This document shows positions 53,905-64,000 of a stretch of DNA of 64,000 nt, piece by piece; the stretch's first letter is position 1, and the number at the start of each line of letters is the position of its first letter. The position numbers and the translations under genes are program-made. Under the pieces are notes generated by a model, which saw nothing but the letters and a program-made list of their open reading frames with translations, did not search any database and had not been told where the DNA came from. Source of the stretch: Carallia brachiata (lineage: Eukaryota; Streptophyta; Magnoliopsida; Malpighiales; Rhizophoraceae); the NCBI GenBank assembly GCA_021464245.1, contig JADCRB010000019.1, forward strand, positions 3,748,595 to 3,812,594, in the 5' to 3' direction.

Positions 53905-56900
53905 CTCCTCTTCAAGCTGGAACATATATATCATATGTTCTCAGCTTGTTACAAATGTAACTAACCCGTGAACTACCCAGAGGTTTGGTAAATAAATTCG
54001 CTAATTGATCTTCTGACTTTACATGCTTTGTCTCAACAATCTTCTGCAAAAGTTTCTCTCGAACAAAATGACAATCAACTTCAATGTGCTTCGTTCTCTC
54101 ATGAAAGACTGAATTGGAAGCAATATGAATAGCAGCTTGGTTGTCACATATCAAATCCATAGGTTGTGAATGGTCAATTCCAAGTTCATGCAACAGACTC
54201 TTCATCCAGATTAACTCACAAGTAGCATGGGTCATAGCTCTGTATTCAGATTCTGCACTAGATCTGGCAACAACAGCTTGTTTCTTACTCTTCCAAGAAA
54301 CCAAATTACCTCCCATAAATATACATTATCCTGTAGTCGACCTTCTATCAGATGGCGATCCTGCCCAATCAGCATCACAATAACCTTTAATTTGAGTATG
54401 ACCATAACTTTGGTACAATAAACCTTGACCTGGAGCTCCCTTAAGATATCTCAAAATACGTATCACAACTTCCCAATGACTTGTTCTGGGAGCATCTAGA
54501 AGCTGACTTACCACACTCACTGCAAAGGAAATATCAGGCCTTGTGACAACAAGATAGTTTAGCTTGCCAACCAATCTTCTGTACCTTCTTGCATCCTCAA
54601 ACAATTGCCCTTCATCACGACAAAGCTTGATATTCAGGTCCATAGGACTGTCAATGGGTTTAGAGCCCAACATACCAATCTCACTCAATAAGTCCATAAC
54701 ACATTTTCTTTGAGACAGGGAATGTCATGGTGTGATTTAGCCACTTCTATCCCTAGAAAATATCTCAACAGTCCCAAATCTTTAGTTTGGAATTTAGTCT
54801 GTAAATAGGCTTTTAGTTGCTGAATTCCCTTAGAGTCATCACCTGTAATCACAATATCATCCACATAGACAATCAATAGTATTTTACCTGCAATAGAATG
54901 CCTGTAAAAAACTGTATGTTCAACTCCACATCTTTAAAGACCAAATTCCATCACGACGTTGCTAAATCTACCAAACCATGCACGAGGAGATTGTTTCAAA
55001 TCATAAAGGGATTTTTTCAATCGACAAATTAACTCAGACTCTCCCTGAGCAACAAACCCAGGAGGTTACTCTATATAAACTTCCTCATCAAGATCACCAT
55101 GTAAGAAAGCATTTTTTATGTCTAATTGATGCAAAGGCCAATTATGGATAGCAGCCAATGAAAGAAAAATTCTTACAAAGGCAAACTTAGCCACATGAGA
55201 GAATGTTTCTAAATAGTCGAGACCAGGTATTTGAGTGTATCCTTTAGCCACCAAACGAGCCTTCAACCGTTCAACTGAGCCATTTGGATAAACTTTCACA
55301 GTATACACCCAACGACAGCCAACAACAGATTTATTAGGAAGAAGAAGAACAAGTTCCCATGTATCATTTTGTTGTAATGCAACCATCTCTTCTTCCATTG
55401 CTCTCCTCCACCCAGAATGGCATAAAGCCTCAGGGACAGACTTGGGTATATCAATAGAAGATAAAGTAGTAACAAAAGCATGATATGAAGGAGAAAGGTG
55501 AGCAAATGAGACATAATTAGAGATAGGATGAGAGTGCATTATCTAGTACCTTTTCTAAGGGCAATAGGTAGATCCGAATCAGCATCAGAGGAGAGTGTAG
55601 GAGCTGGATTTTTAGACAAATGGTCGACTGGCAGAGCACTAGAGTCAACAGGCAGTTGTACCTTGCGACGGGTATACACTTGTAAATTAAGACTAGACAA
55701 ACGATCTGACAAATTATTTAGGGGTAGAGTTGCAGTCAGAGGTATATCCATAGAAATAGGAGAATGAAGGGTCAGAGATTGAACAATGTCACTAGTAAAC
55801 GATGGGTCTGAATAATAAGGTGTAGATTCAAAGAAAGTCACATCTGTACATATAAAGAATTTGTGTAACACAGGATTATAACAACGATAACCCTTTTGTG
55901 TTCGAGAATAGCCTAAAAATATGCACTTAACAGCACGAGGACTCAACTTGTCAACTCCTGGACGAAGTTGGTGAATAAAACACACACATCCACATATACG
56001 TGGTGGCAATGGATACAAAAATTCATGAGGAAATAAAACTCTATGAGGTGATTGGTTATCAAGCACAGATGATGGCTGAAGATTAACTAAAAAATAAGCT
56101 GTGAGAACAGCATCACTCTAAAATGATTTGGGAACATTCATGTGTATCAAGAGGGTTCGAGCTACTTCTATAAGATGCCTATTCTTTCTTTCGGCCATCC
56201 CATTCTGTTGTGGTGTATGAACACAAGATGATTGGTGAATAATACCAAAAGTAGTCATGAAATCTTTAAAGGGGTTGGAAAAATATTCAGTAGCATTGTC
56301 ACTTCGAAGTATGCGAACCTGTAAATCAAATTGGGTTTTAACCTCAGCACAAAAGGCATGAAAGATAGAGAATAATTCAGACCGATCTTTCATTAAATAA
56401 AGTCATGTAACTCTTGAATAATCGTCTATAAAAGTAACAAATTATCGAAAACCCAAACTTAGAGTTGACTCGACTATGACCCAAACATCTGAATGAACTA
56501 ACATAAAAGGACATGATGCCCGTTTATTAACCCGATAAGGAAAAGAAATGCATTGATGCTTGCCTAACTGACATGACTCACAATCTAATGACTTAACATG
56601 ACATAAACTGGGAATTAAAATCTTCAAGGACTCCAAAAAGGGATGACCAAGACGACAATGAATTTGGAGAGGTGAAGCAACAACTGTGCAGACGATTGTT
56701 GATGGAGAAGGATCAAAATAGTAAACGCCATTCGACTCATGTCCTCCACCAATTGTCTTTTTTGTCTTCAAATCCTGGATAACAACAAAATCAGGGTAGA
56801 AAGAGACAGAACAATTTAAATTTTTGATGAGTTTACTAACAGACATAAGGTTAAATGGAAAAGAAAGAATATAAAAGTAGATGACAAAGAAAGAGAAGAA

Positions 56901-56998
56901 TTGAGTTTTACAGTTCCTACACCACTGACACTAATCGTGGAACCATCAGCCAATGTAATTTTGGGCAATGTACTGGAGTATTGTAAGTGAGAAAAAAT
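53794..56998 (-). mobile_element. Decayed, 5'-truncated Ty1/copia retrotransposon
   Basis: Read leftward it gives pol in broken frames. GAG-pre-integrase is at 56846-56540 (CRLGHPFLESLKILIP, DCESCQLGKHQCISFP). Integrase follows (SDNATEYFSNP, HTPQQNGMAERKNRHL at 56393-56118). RT is at 55539-54685 ([61 protein letters not shown]). RNase H ends it (CDADWAGSPSDRR, SSAESEYRAMT, DNQAAIHIAS, 54697-53912). Stops or shifts occur at about 56400, 56100, 55540, 55070, 54900, 54720 and 54320. Gag and the 5' LTR are missing; homology stops at a MITE-like repeat at 56999. The polypurine tract is gcttgaagaggag (about 53918-53905, minus). It is an immobile fossil lying between two genes. Confidence 0.9.
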
Positions 56999-57142
56999 GT
57001 TGAGAGTAAACATTTTTTAATATAGGAGCATTTTTTCCATCTTTTCCATGTTTCTTATTGTTTTTAATATAAATTTCCTTGTTGCAATTTTTTGTTAAAA
57101 TAAAAATTGGTGCTCCTATTCTAAAAAATGTTTACTCTCAAC
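56999..57142. mobile_element. Small MITE at the copia breakpoint
   Basis: 32-base terminal inverted repeats at 56999-57030 and 57111-57142 (gttgagagtaaacatttttt...ataggagca) differ at two positions. They enclose ~80 AT-rich bases, 144 bases in total. It marks the end of recognisable copia sequence and lies 208 bases beyond the stop codon of the NET2-like gene. Confidence 0.75.
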
Positions 57143-57349
57143 CCTTTCAACAGCACACAAGGAAAATTCAAATGAGAGGAATGAGATAAATGCAAGATTA
57201 AAAAGAATGCTTCAAATGGAACATTACACAATCTTTCCCCAGACGGTCAGCAACAAATAATTCAATGAATACAAAGCTTTCCTTAAATTGTATCTGACAT
57301 GTCTAAAATTAAAAGGCCCAAAAGTGAAAATGATCGCTCCTTTCTTCAA

Positions 57350-60300
57350 CTATTGTGGCAGTTTTTCAGGTGTCGCCATACTGCTATATTGTTTCTGCAA
57401 TGCAGGACTTGCACGAGAGAAGATTGATGGCTTTTGTTGTGTCTTATGCCTCTTTAACTTCACGCCAAACAAGAAGGACCTCAGAGGAATTCTAGCCTTG
57501 TTTGATGCATTTCTGTTCTTAGATTCTGAAATCCCAAGCTCATCATCCATTTTTGCCAATATGTCCTCAACTTCAATCTTGAGTCTTCTCACCCGATCCA
57601 TGCCCACTTGCAACTCATCAGCAATCTTGTTGCTTTCCTGTTTCATGTTAAGAACCTCACCCTGAAACTTAGCAGCTTGGTTTTCGCCGAGCTCAGGCTC
57701 TTCTGCACTGGAACTTGCATGGGAGACTCGTGATAACTCTTCTTGGATGTGGCACAGAGATGCATACCTACCTTGCAGTTCGTCCTTCAGTACCGCGTTG
57801 TTCTCCAACCACAGTGACAAGTCTGTGTGTATTTCTCTTAAGTGTTTGTATATCGGCCGAGCCTCTGATATAGGAGATGGTATTTTACCACTTCTGTCTG
57901 ATTGCCTCTTGTGATCCTTCAGTTTTGATAGCTCTACCTTCAGGTCATGGATTGAAGTTTGGAACTTTCGTATCTGATGAAATGATGTGCTAAACCTCAA
58001 CCAGAACTCCAGGTTTTCCTCCAGCATCTCATCGATGTCGGATCGGAATTTCTCTTCTATAGCTGAAAGAGCATGCGGTGCATCAATAATATGTTTCAAC
58101 TTCTCATTTCTAACCTCTTTAGAAGGGTACTTTTTAATGCCTCTGTGTGAAGCCAGTTCATTAATTCTTCCTCCGGACTCGGTGTGGTTTGTATAACAAA
58201 CATCCTGCCGAGGTGAACTCATAGTTGACAAAGTAGAATCCAGGAAGCAAGCTTGTTTCATGCTTTTGTACTTATATTTTGACGAGTTAATGCCATGATT
58301 TTCATCTTGAATTTGTTGTCCAGGGATCATTTTCTGGAGGAACTGAATTTCCTCATCCCTCTGAGCAAGAGCATGCTTCAATTCTCTTATCTGCAATGTC
58401 AATTCAAAGAACCCATCTCTGTTTTTCTTTTCCACTTCATTCATCTTCTTTCTCACATCCTTATAATTCTGAAGGACCAAGGTGTACTCCTCCGCCAAGA
58501 GCTTTTCTCTGTCATCCAAGTCACAAAGGAATAGCTGTCTCCAGTTTGGTTGATCTGCTTCCTCGTCTGTCCCTGCATCCTCTAGCTCAGTGTCAAGATT
58601 AACGTCTGTCTCAGACCAACATTTCCTGTCATGTCTCTTAGCTCGTTTCAGTGTCAGATGTTCTTCGGCTGTAGCAGAATGACTTAGTGTTACATCAGCC
58701 TTGTTCTTGTCCATTTCAATTTCCATGGCTTTTGACACAAATGCATTACTACCAGTGGCTGACTTTTCTTCGTGTTTCTCAACGTCTCCATCTGCTTTGG
58801 CATATGGAGATGCACACTCTTCCTGCTTCTCAAACTCTTCATTCAGCTTCACAGTTTTTAATTTCTCCGATAAATGGTCAACATTGCAACTTGCCTCAGT
58901 CAAACGTGTTTGAATATCCTTGTTTTGGCCTTTGACACTTTCGTTTAGATTCCCAACTCTTTGCAACTCGTCTTCCAACTCTTTTACCTTGTTTTGTACC
59001 CTCCAAATTTTCCATTAGACTTTCTTTGTCCTCTTCTAATGTCTTAATGTGAGCCTGAAGACCATCTGTTTCTGATGTCAATCTGTTTACCAGAGCGCTT
59101 TGAGAAGAGATTGTAGCTTCCAAGGTAGCAACCTTTTCAACAAGCTCATCAATTCTGTCTGCCAATTGAATAACAGTGAGGCTGGACTTTGAACTTGCAT
59201 TAAGCTTGTTCTTAATCTTTTCCCGCAACAATTCCATATCATGATGATTTTCTATTTCAGCCTCCTGTTCATCCATTGGTTTCTGCAGGTCTGTTTGCTC
59301 TGGAAGAAGTTCGCTTTTGAGGGCAATTAGTTTCTGGTGGACTTCCTTAATCCTTTTATCGTCTACTTTAGACTCTTCATCTGATTCCTCTTGTTTCTCT
59401 TTTAACTTAACCAAGGTCTCTTGACATGATTTTAGAGCTGTGGCCGCCATTAAAGTTCTAGCTTCATTATCATCAATGACACTTTGTATGCGAAATTCAT
59501 CTTCTAAGCCGCTGATTTTCGCTTGCATCCCAGTAATCTGGTTTTCAATTTGCTGACACTTTTCTTGGCATCGCTGGCACACACTTTGTACAAACTCTTT
59601 TTCAGTTTGTAGTGCCAAAATTTCCTTCTGAAGCCTACTGATTTCCTCCAGAGCTTCTTCTTGGCTCAGGCCTGAACTTGAAGGCACAACAGCTTTAGCA
59701 GAGTTAGCAATTCTAGGTAGCTGCCCCTTTTTTGATGATGACATGAAATGGCTCCTAAATTCTTTCGTTGGCACATTAGGGACTTTTGGAATGTCTGCTT
59801 TCAGCACATTGGGATCATCCGGAGAAGTTGATGTTGTTGGATCATGTTCATAGTCATCATCATCATCATCCATGGCATACTGAACTTGTTCGGGGAAGAC
59901 GGTGGCAATGGTACGGTTGGCACTTTGCAGGTCCATTGACAGGTGATTAAATCTCTCTGCCAATGCTCGATAAGACCGTAAGCTTCTTGCACATGGCTTA
60001 TAAGTTCCGGCCTCTGCTTGTAGTACATCTCAACTCTTTGAGCGAAGGAGTCCCCATCATTTTCGATGATTTTGAGCATCTCCCTAACCTTCTCCTCCAT
60101 ATCTTTAATTTAAAAGACCAAATACCAGTTTAGTTTCTCGTAGAAAATGAATAAAAGTGAGAGACATAAAGAAGGAAAGGCGATCGCAAATCTGTTCAGA
60201 CAGCAATTTTATCACAACGTTTTTGTGAAAAGGCAGATCCATTTTGAACCAGAATCCTGTTATCTTTTTCAGTTTTCTTTAAGATACCCTTCTTAGGAGT

Positions 60301-60589
60301 TGTGATTCTGAAGAATTTTTGAATCCATTTAATACGTATTCTACATGTAACTTATGCATCATATTATGAAGTAGACCCCAAGGATGCCAGTAATGTGCAT
60401 GCAATTGGAAATTAAAGGACAGAAGCGGTTGGCAGCAATACTCACAATGAAGGACTTTTTCCTATCAAAAAAATTGAAAAAAATATCGAAAATACCTTGG
60501 AGGTTTTCTTCAAGCCATTTTGACTGCTTTGTCCTGATGTGGCTAGCCCACCACCAGGAATATGCATTGTTTGCAGCCCTCTGCAACAT
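57350..60589 (-). CDS. NET2-type (kinase-interacting family) actin-binding protein, two exons
   Basis: Exon 1 is 60589-60496 (MLQRAANNAYSWWWASHIRT, start of the NAB domain). The intron is GT-AG. Exon 2 runs from 60102 to the TAG at 57352-57350, total about 949 residues. The NAB actin-binding domain continues DMEEKVREMLKIIENDGDSF and YYKQRPELISHVQEAY. A long coiled coil follows (Glu/Lys/Leu-rich, LAERFNHLSMDLQSANRTIA, LADRIDELVEKVATLEATIS) and a basic C-terminus (LRSFLFGVKLKRHK). Plant NET2 proteins link F-actin to the plasma membrane, mainly in pollen tubes, and bind pollen receptor kinases. Length and layout fit that subfamily. Two single-base frame changes are needed, near 59979 (after QEAY) and near 58990 (after EGTKQ). 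Both sit beside short homopolymers. Confidence 0.9.
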
Positions 60590-61069
60590 CCTCTTTCTTC
60601 TATCAAAATGCAAAACCCATCATGAGAAATCCACTGTTGATCATGATCGTGATGATATCAAGGAGAAAGAAAAACAAAAGGTTTCAGAAAGAGAGACAAA
60701 GGCTGTTTTTTATTTTTTTTTTGGGCCTCCTACAAAATATCTTCAATCAGGGAAGCGTGGAAGGGGGGGCATTTGGGTCCCGATATGGTGCCTTTGACAG
60801 CCTAAATAAAACAGGGACCCTTCTGTTTGTGTTCCCATGTTGGAGGATCCTCCGTTTGCCAGGTTGGTCTCCTAGAATATTGGAGTATTTTCCCTTTGGT
60901 TATTCATTTACAGCAAAGGCCATGGTTCTTCTTTTAGTTTTGCATTCTGGTTGAGGGAACAACCTTAGATGCTTTTGGCTATTTATGCTCATCGGCTGTT
61001 TAATTTGGTGAGAACGTCAGTCCAACCGTTAATTAATAGAAGAGTCACAATTTGTACAGATAGGAAAAA

Positions 61070-61240
61070 AGTGTATGTGTGCTATACATATTGAAATCGA
61101 CCGATTGTTTTGTGTAAAAAAAAAATTGATGAAAAAACGTTTATTTTTATTTCATTTTTGTTGCAACAATCAATCGGTAATTGTACAAATCAATTTATTG
61201 ATTGCTATGCGTATTTTTTCTTTATACACCTAGATTTTCC
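61070..61240. repeat. MITE-like inverted repeat upstream of NET2-like gene
   Basis: Ends gtgtatgtgtgctatacata and tgctatgcgtattttttctt are inverted, with inner blocks ccgattgttttgtg / acaatcaatcggt and A/T runs in the middle. Related to the element at 37628-37795. Confidence 0.55.
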
Positions 61241-61244
61241 GTTA

Positions 61245-64000
61245 ATAGAATACGAAGCATTGGATAAATAACTTATGGCGCTGGCCGCTTGTAACCGCTG
61301 CAATTCCCTGTTTGGCTGCCGTGTCCTGTTTGTTAATAGTTTTGGTTTCAGTCCATGATTCTATTCGACATTTCTAGTCACCCTTAATTGGCTCCTAAAT
61401 GACTCAAACTGGAAAGCTCCGAACCCACCCTGAACAGGGCTTCATTGCCATTGGCTTCAAGCTTATTAGAAACAATACATTTCACTTAATTTCGCAGAAT
61501 CATATGCACCAAAGAAAATTTCCGTAGACCACAGTCTGATCTTATGTGTCCGTTTGACTGCTTGTGAATATGGGTACGTGCACACGTAAAACCCGAAAAC
61601 GTGAGAGAGACGAAGAAGAAGAAGAAGAATGTATCATCTGCTTAGTCCTTGCCAATTATTTGCGTGTTGTTTACAGCTTGAAAACGAAGCATACAGCTGC
61701 TTCTTTTATGTACACCCTTATTAACAACAAAGAATTATAAGCACAAGCACTCATGTTCCTTTTGTTCCTTTACTTCCTACTACTCAGCATCTCCATCTTG
61801 TTCCTTTTGTTCTTTTACTTTTTAATACCCAGCATCTCCATCTCTGTAATTATGGACAAAGACGATGGGAACGGGCAGAGGAAAGCCTCCAACTCAGCAA
61901 ATACAGAGGCAGCCTAAAAGCCTACAACTTCCTGCAGTATGACCACCATTATGGCTGGGCACTTTTACTGTTTCAGCTCCGCATGGAAGACTCTCAGAAC
62001 GTAGGCCAGCTGTCATTTTTTCAAATATTGTTAATCTTTTTTTCTTTTTCTTGTTTTTTTTATCTTTTGTTTTACGGTTGTAAGTTTCATATTTTTATAC
62101 TATTGTTCTGTGTTAAATCAACAAGCTGGTCACCACCAGAAGATGAAGCAGCGGCAGAAGAAACAGAATTCAGAAAGCAATACTGAATGTCAGCTGCCCC
62201 GGAGGCAAGAGAGCCACTGCTCCATGCATTATTTATGCTCTACACATTGAAGTGGATGAGAAGAACATGTCAGCACATATGGTATAATACAGCATAAACT
62301 GAAAAGAAAAAAATACCCATTCCTTTTTAACTTCTGCCAACCATTATAAGTGTGTTTTTGCACGATTAAAAAATAAAACACGGTGAAGGAAGGTCGACAA
62401 ATATGAGATCCTACAATATATCCAATCGGAAAAAACAAACTGTGGGGCTTGCTTCAAGCAAGTCAACAGATGAATGCAGACATATATTCCAAAATGGGAG
62501 GAATGGAAAGCAAAACGCCACCTAAACTGTGGGAGAGCAAACATACATATTTCAAGTATTTTTGTCTCTGAATTTGTTCCAGTTGAAACGGTAATTGATA
62601 TTTTTAAAACAAAATTAATAATTTTTAAAATGTGAAAATAATAAATATTTCAAAAAGATCAATTTTCGTTTAAAAAATATCAATCACTGTTTCGATCATG
62701 ACAAAAACAATCGAGACATAACATTTTTTTGTTGTGGTCGTTGTGGAGTGTTTAACCGCACAACTAAACCATTCAAAGAAGGTAAAGAAATTGGAAACAT
62801 CTCAATGTAAATATAGGCCAAGATGATACACGAGGTGCAATACATTCACAGAAAACCATGAAACAGAATCCCACGATGATATGCAGTGGTGAAGAAAATT
62901 CTTCATGCAAGCCCACACATTTCCTCCTTACATTGTTGGGAGCAAGAGGAAGTGGAGAAAGAATGACATTGAACTCCTAACCACATAACATTATACGTGT
63001 GAAATTAGTATTTTGTAGGACCAGTTCGTTCGTTGGTTTTCCTTAGAAGTTTCCACCGTAACATAACATGTGGGAAAAATTATATTAGCCTAAAAGCTTG
63101 GAGACTTGGTTTCGACCAACCCAGATGGGCTGTTGAACGTTTCCCACGGCCACTTGAAGAAACGGTGTCATTTTGCCCTTGCCTCTTCACAAAATTAATT
63201 GAGATTTTTTAAATCGCACAAATGGAATCCTAGAATTACCTAATCTGTGCTTGCCGGTTTGAAATTCGGAATTCAGAATTACATCGCCTACCTGTTAGTC
63301 TCTTCTCATCTCTCGCGGTGAGCCGCGATTGTGTTTCGATGACTATTATTTATTTATTCTATTTGTCTGCAACTAATTGTTCAACCCATTGTTATTCTTG
63401 TATATTTAAAAAACTCATTATCGGGTCAAATAAAACTAAGAGTTTGATCAAAAGTAAAATTTGTGTGGGTTTTTTGACTTTTTAAAATATTTTTTTAATT
63501 TTAAATTATCGACTTATATTTTACGTTGTTGTTTTGTTTAATTTCACACATGCGCGCGTATATATATATAAAATAAACTTCTTTCATGACTCGTTTGGAG
63601 AAGTTAAAAAAAGTTAAAGAGATTAAAAAAAATTACTACTGTATCATTTTTTTATTAAATTTATTTTTTATAATTTTTTTATCTAAATAAATTATTTTTT
63701 TATAATTTTTTTCTTACAAATTGTTATTTATTTTTTTAATTATTTTTTTTTCACAACTTTTTCATCTATTTAAACAACTTATTTTTCTCACAATTTTTTC
63801 TCTCTCAAAATATTATTCTTTTTTCTTTTCATATTTTTTTTCCCATAATGTTCTTTATTTATTCAGATAATTTTATTTTTTCGTAATTTTTTTCTTTTTT
63901 TTTTTATCCTCTGTCGAAACACAATTCTAATCTTTTTTCCTTTTTGCTTCTTACAGACATTTGGTTAGTGGAATATGGAGTTTTATTCAGAAAATTGTTT
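61245..64000. other. Intergenic, no supported gene
   Basis: Contains a GAA microsatellite near 61610-61630 and a ~50-base tandem duplication at about 61750-61840 (cagcatctccatcttgttcc / cagcatctccatctctgtaa). There is a (TA)n tract at 63560-63572 and a very AT-rich final 400 bases. Open frames at 61983-62186 and 62229-62544 show no family features. Confidence 0.5.

Overview
This is nuclear DNA of a flowering plant, most likely a woody eudicot. It is AT-rich, its genes are split by GT-AG introns, and it carries plant-specific families: patatin-like acyl hydrolases, a CER2-type BAHD protein, a multi-exon NADPH-cytochrome P450 reductase and a NET2/kinase-interacting actin-binding protein. Between the genes lie plant retrotransposons, MITEs and simple repeats. 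Nothing bacterial, organellar or CRISPR-like is visible.

Layout. 1-16.1 kb: a patatin-like cluster with a disabled copy cut by the window edge (1-1666), one intact seven-exon gene (11221-13842) and an old exon-level relic just downstream (14350-16030). Between the first two lie LINE remnants, a ~0.9 kb purine-rich tandem repeat, SINE-like repeats and a fossil copia gag. 16-22.8 kb: AT-rich intergenic DNA with a MULE-type MITE. 22.8-32.8 kb: a 10 kb Ty3/gypsy element of the Tat type (dual RNase H), transcribed leftward, with two closely similar LTRs and frameshifted gag-pol. Between pol and its 3' LTR sits a sense-oriented WUSCHEL-like homeobox sequence with homeodomain, WUS-box and EAR motif. 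This is the most striking item in the window. 33.4-34.6 kb: a fold-back element with ~0.4-0.5 kb inverted arms. 36.5-40.1 kb: a two-exon CER2/CER26-like gene. 43.4-44.0 kb: a LINE RNase H fragment. 44.8-51.1 kb: P450 reductase, 18 exons. 53.8-57.1 kb: a decayed leftward Ty1/copia element with a very short LTR, cut off at a small MITE. 57.35-60.6 kb: a NET2-type gene on the minus strand. 60.6-64 kb: intergenic.

The resident genes are functionally unrelated: lipid acyl hydrolysis, cuticular wax elongation, electron supply to microsomal P450s, and actin-membrane linkage. They do not form a pathway cluster. The reductase, the NET2 gene and the CER2-like gene each read as intact families except for one or two single-base frameshifts. 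These could be recent lesions but also look like consensus deletions, so I annotate them as genes and flag the breaks. All splice sites were placed by eye from reading-frame continuity and, for the patatin genes, from comparison of the two copies.
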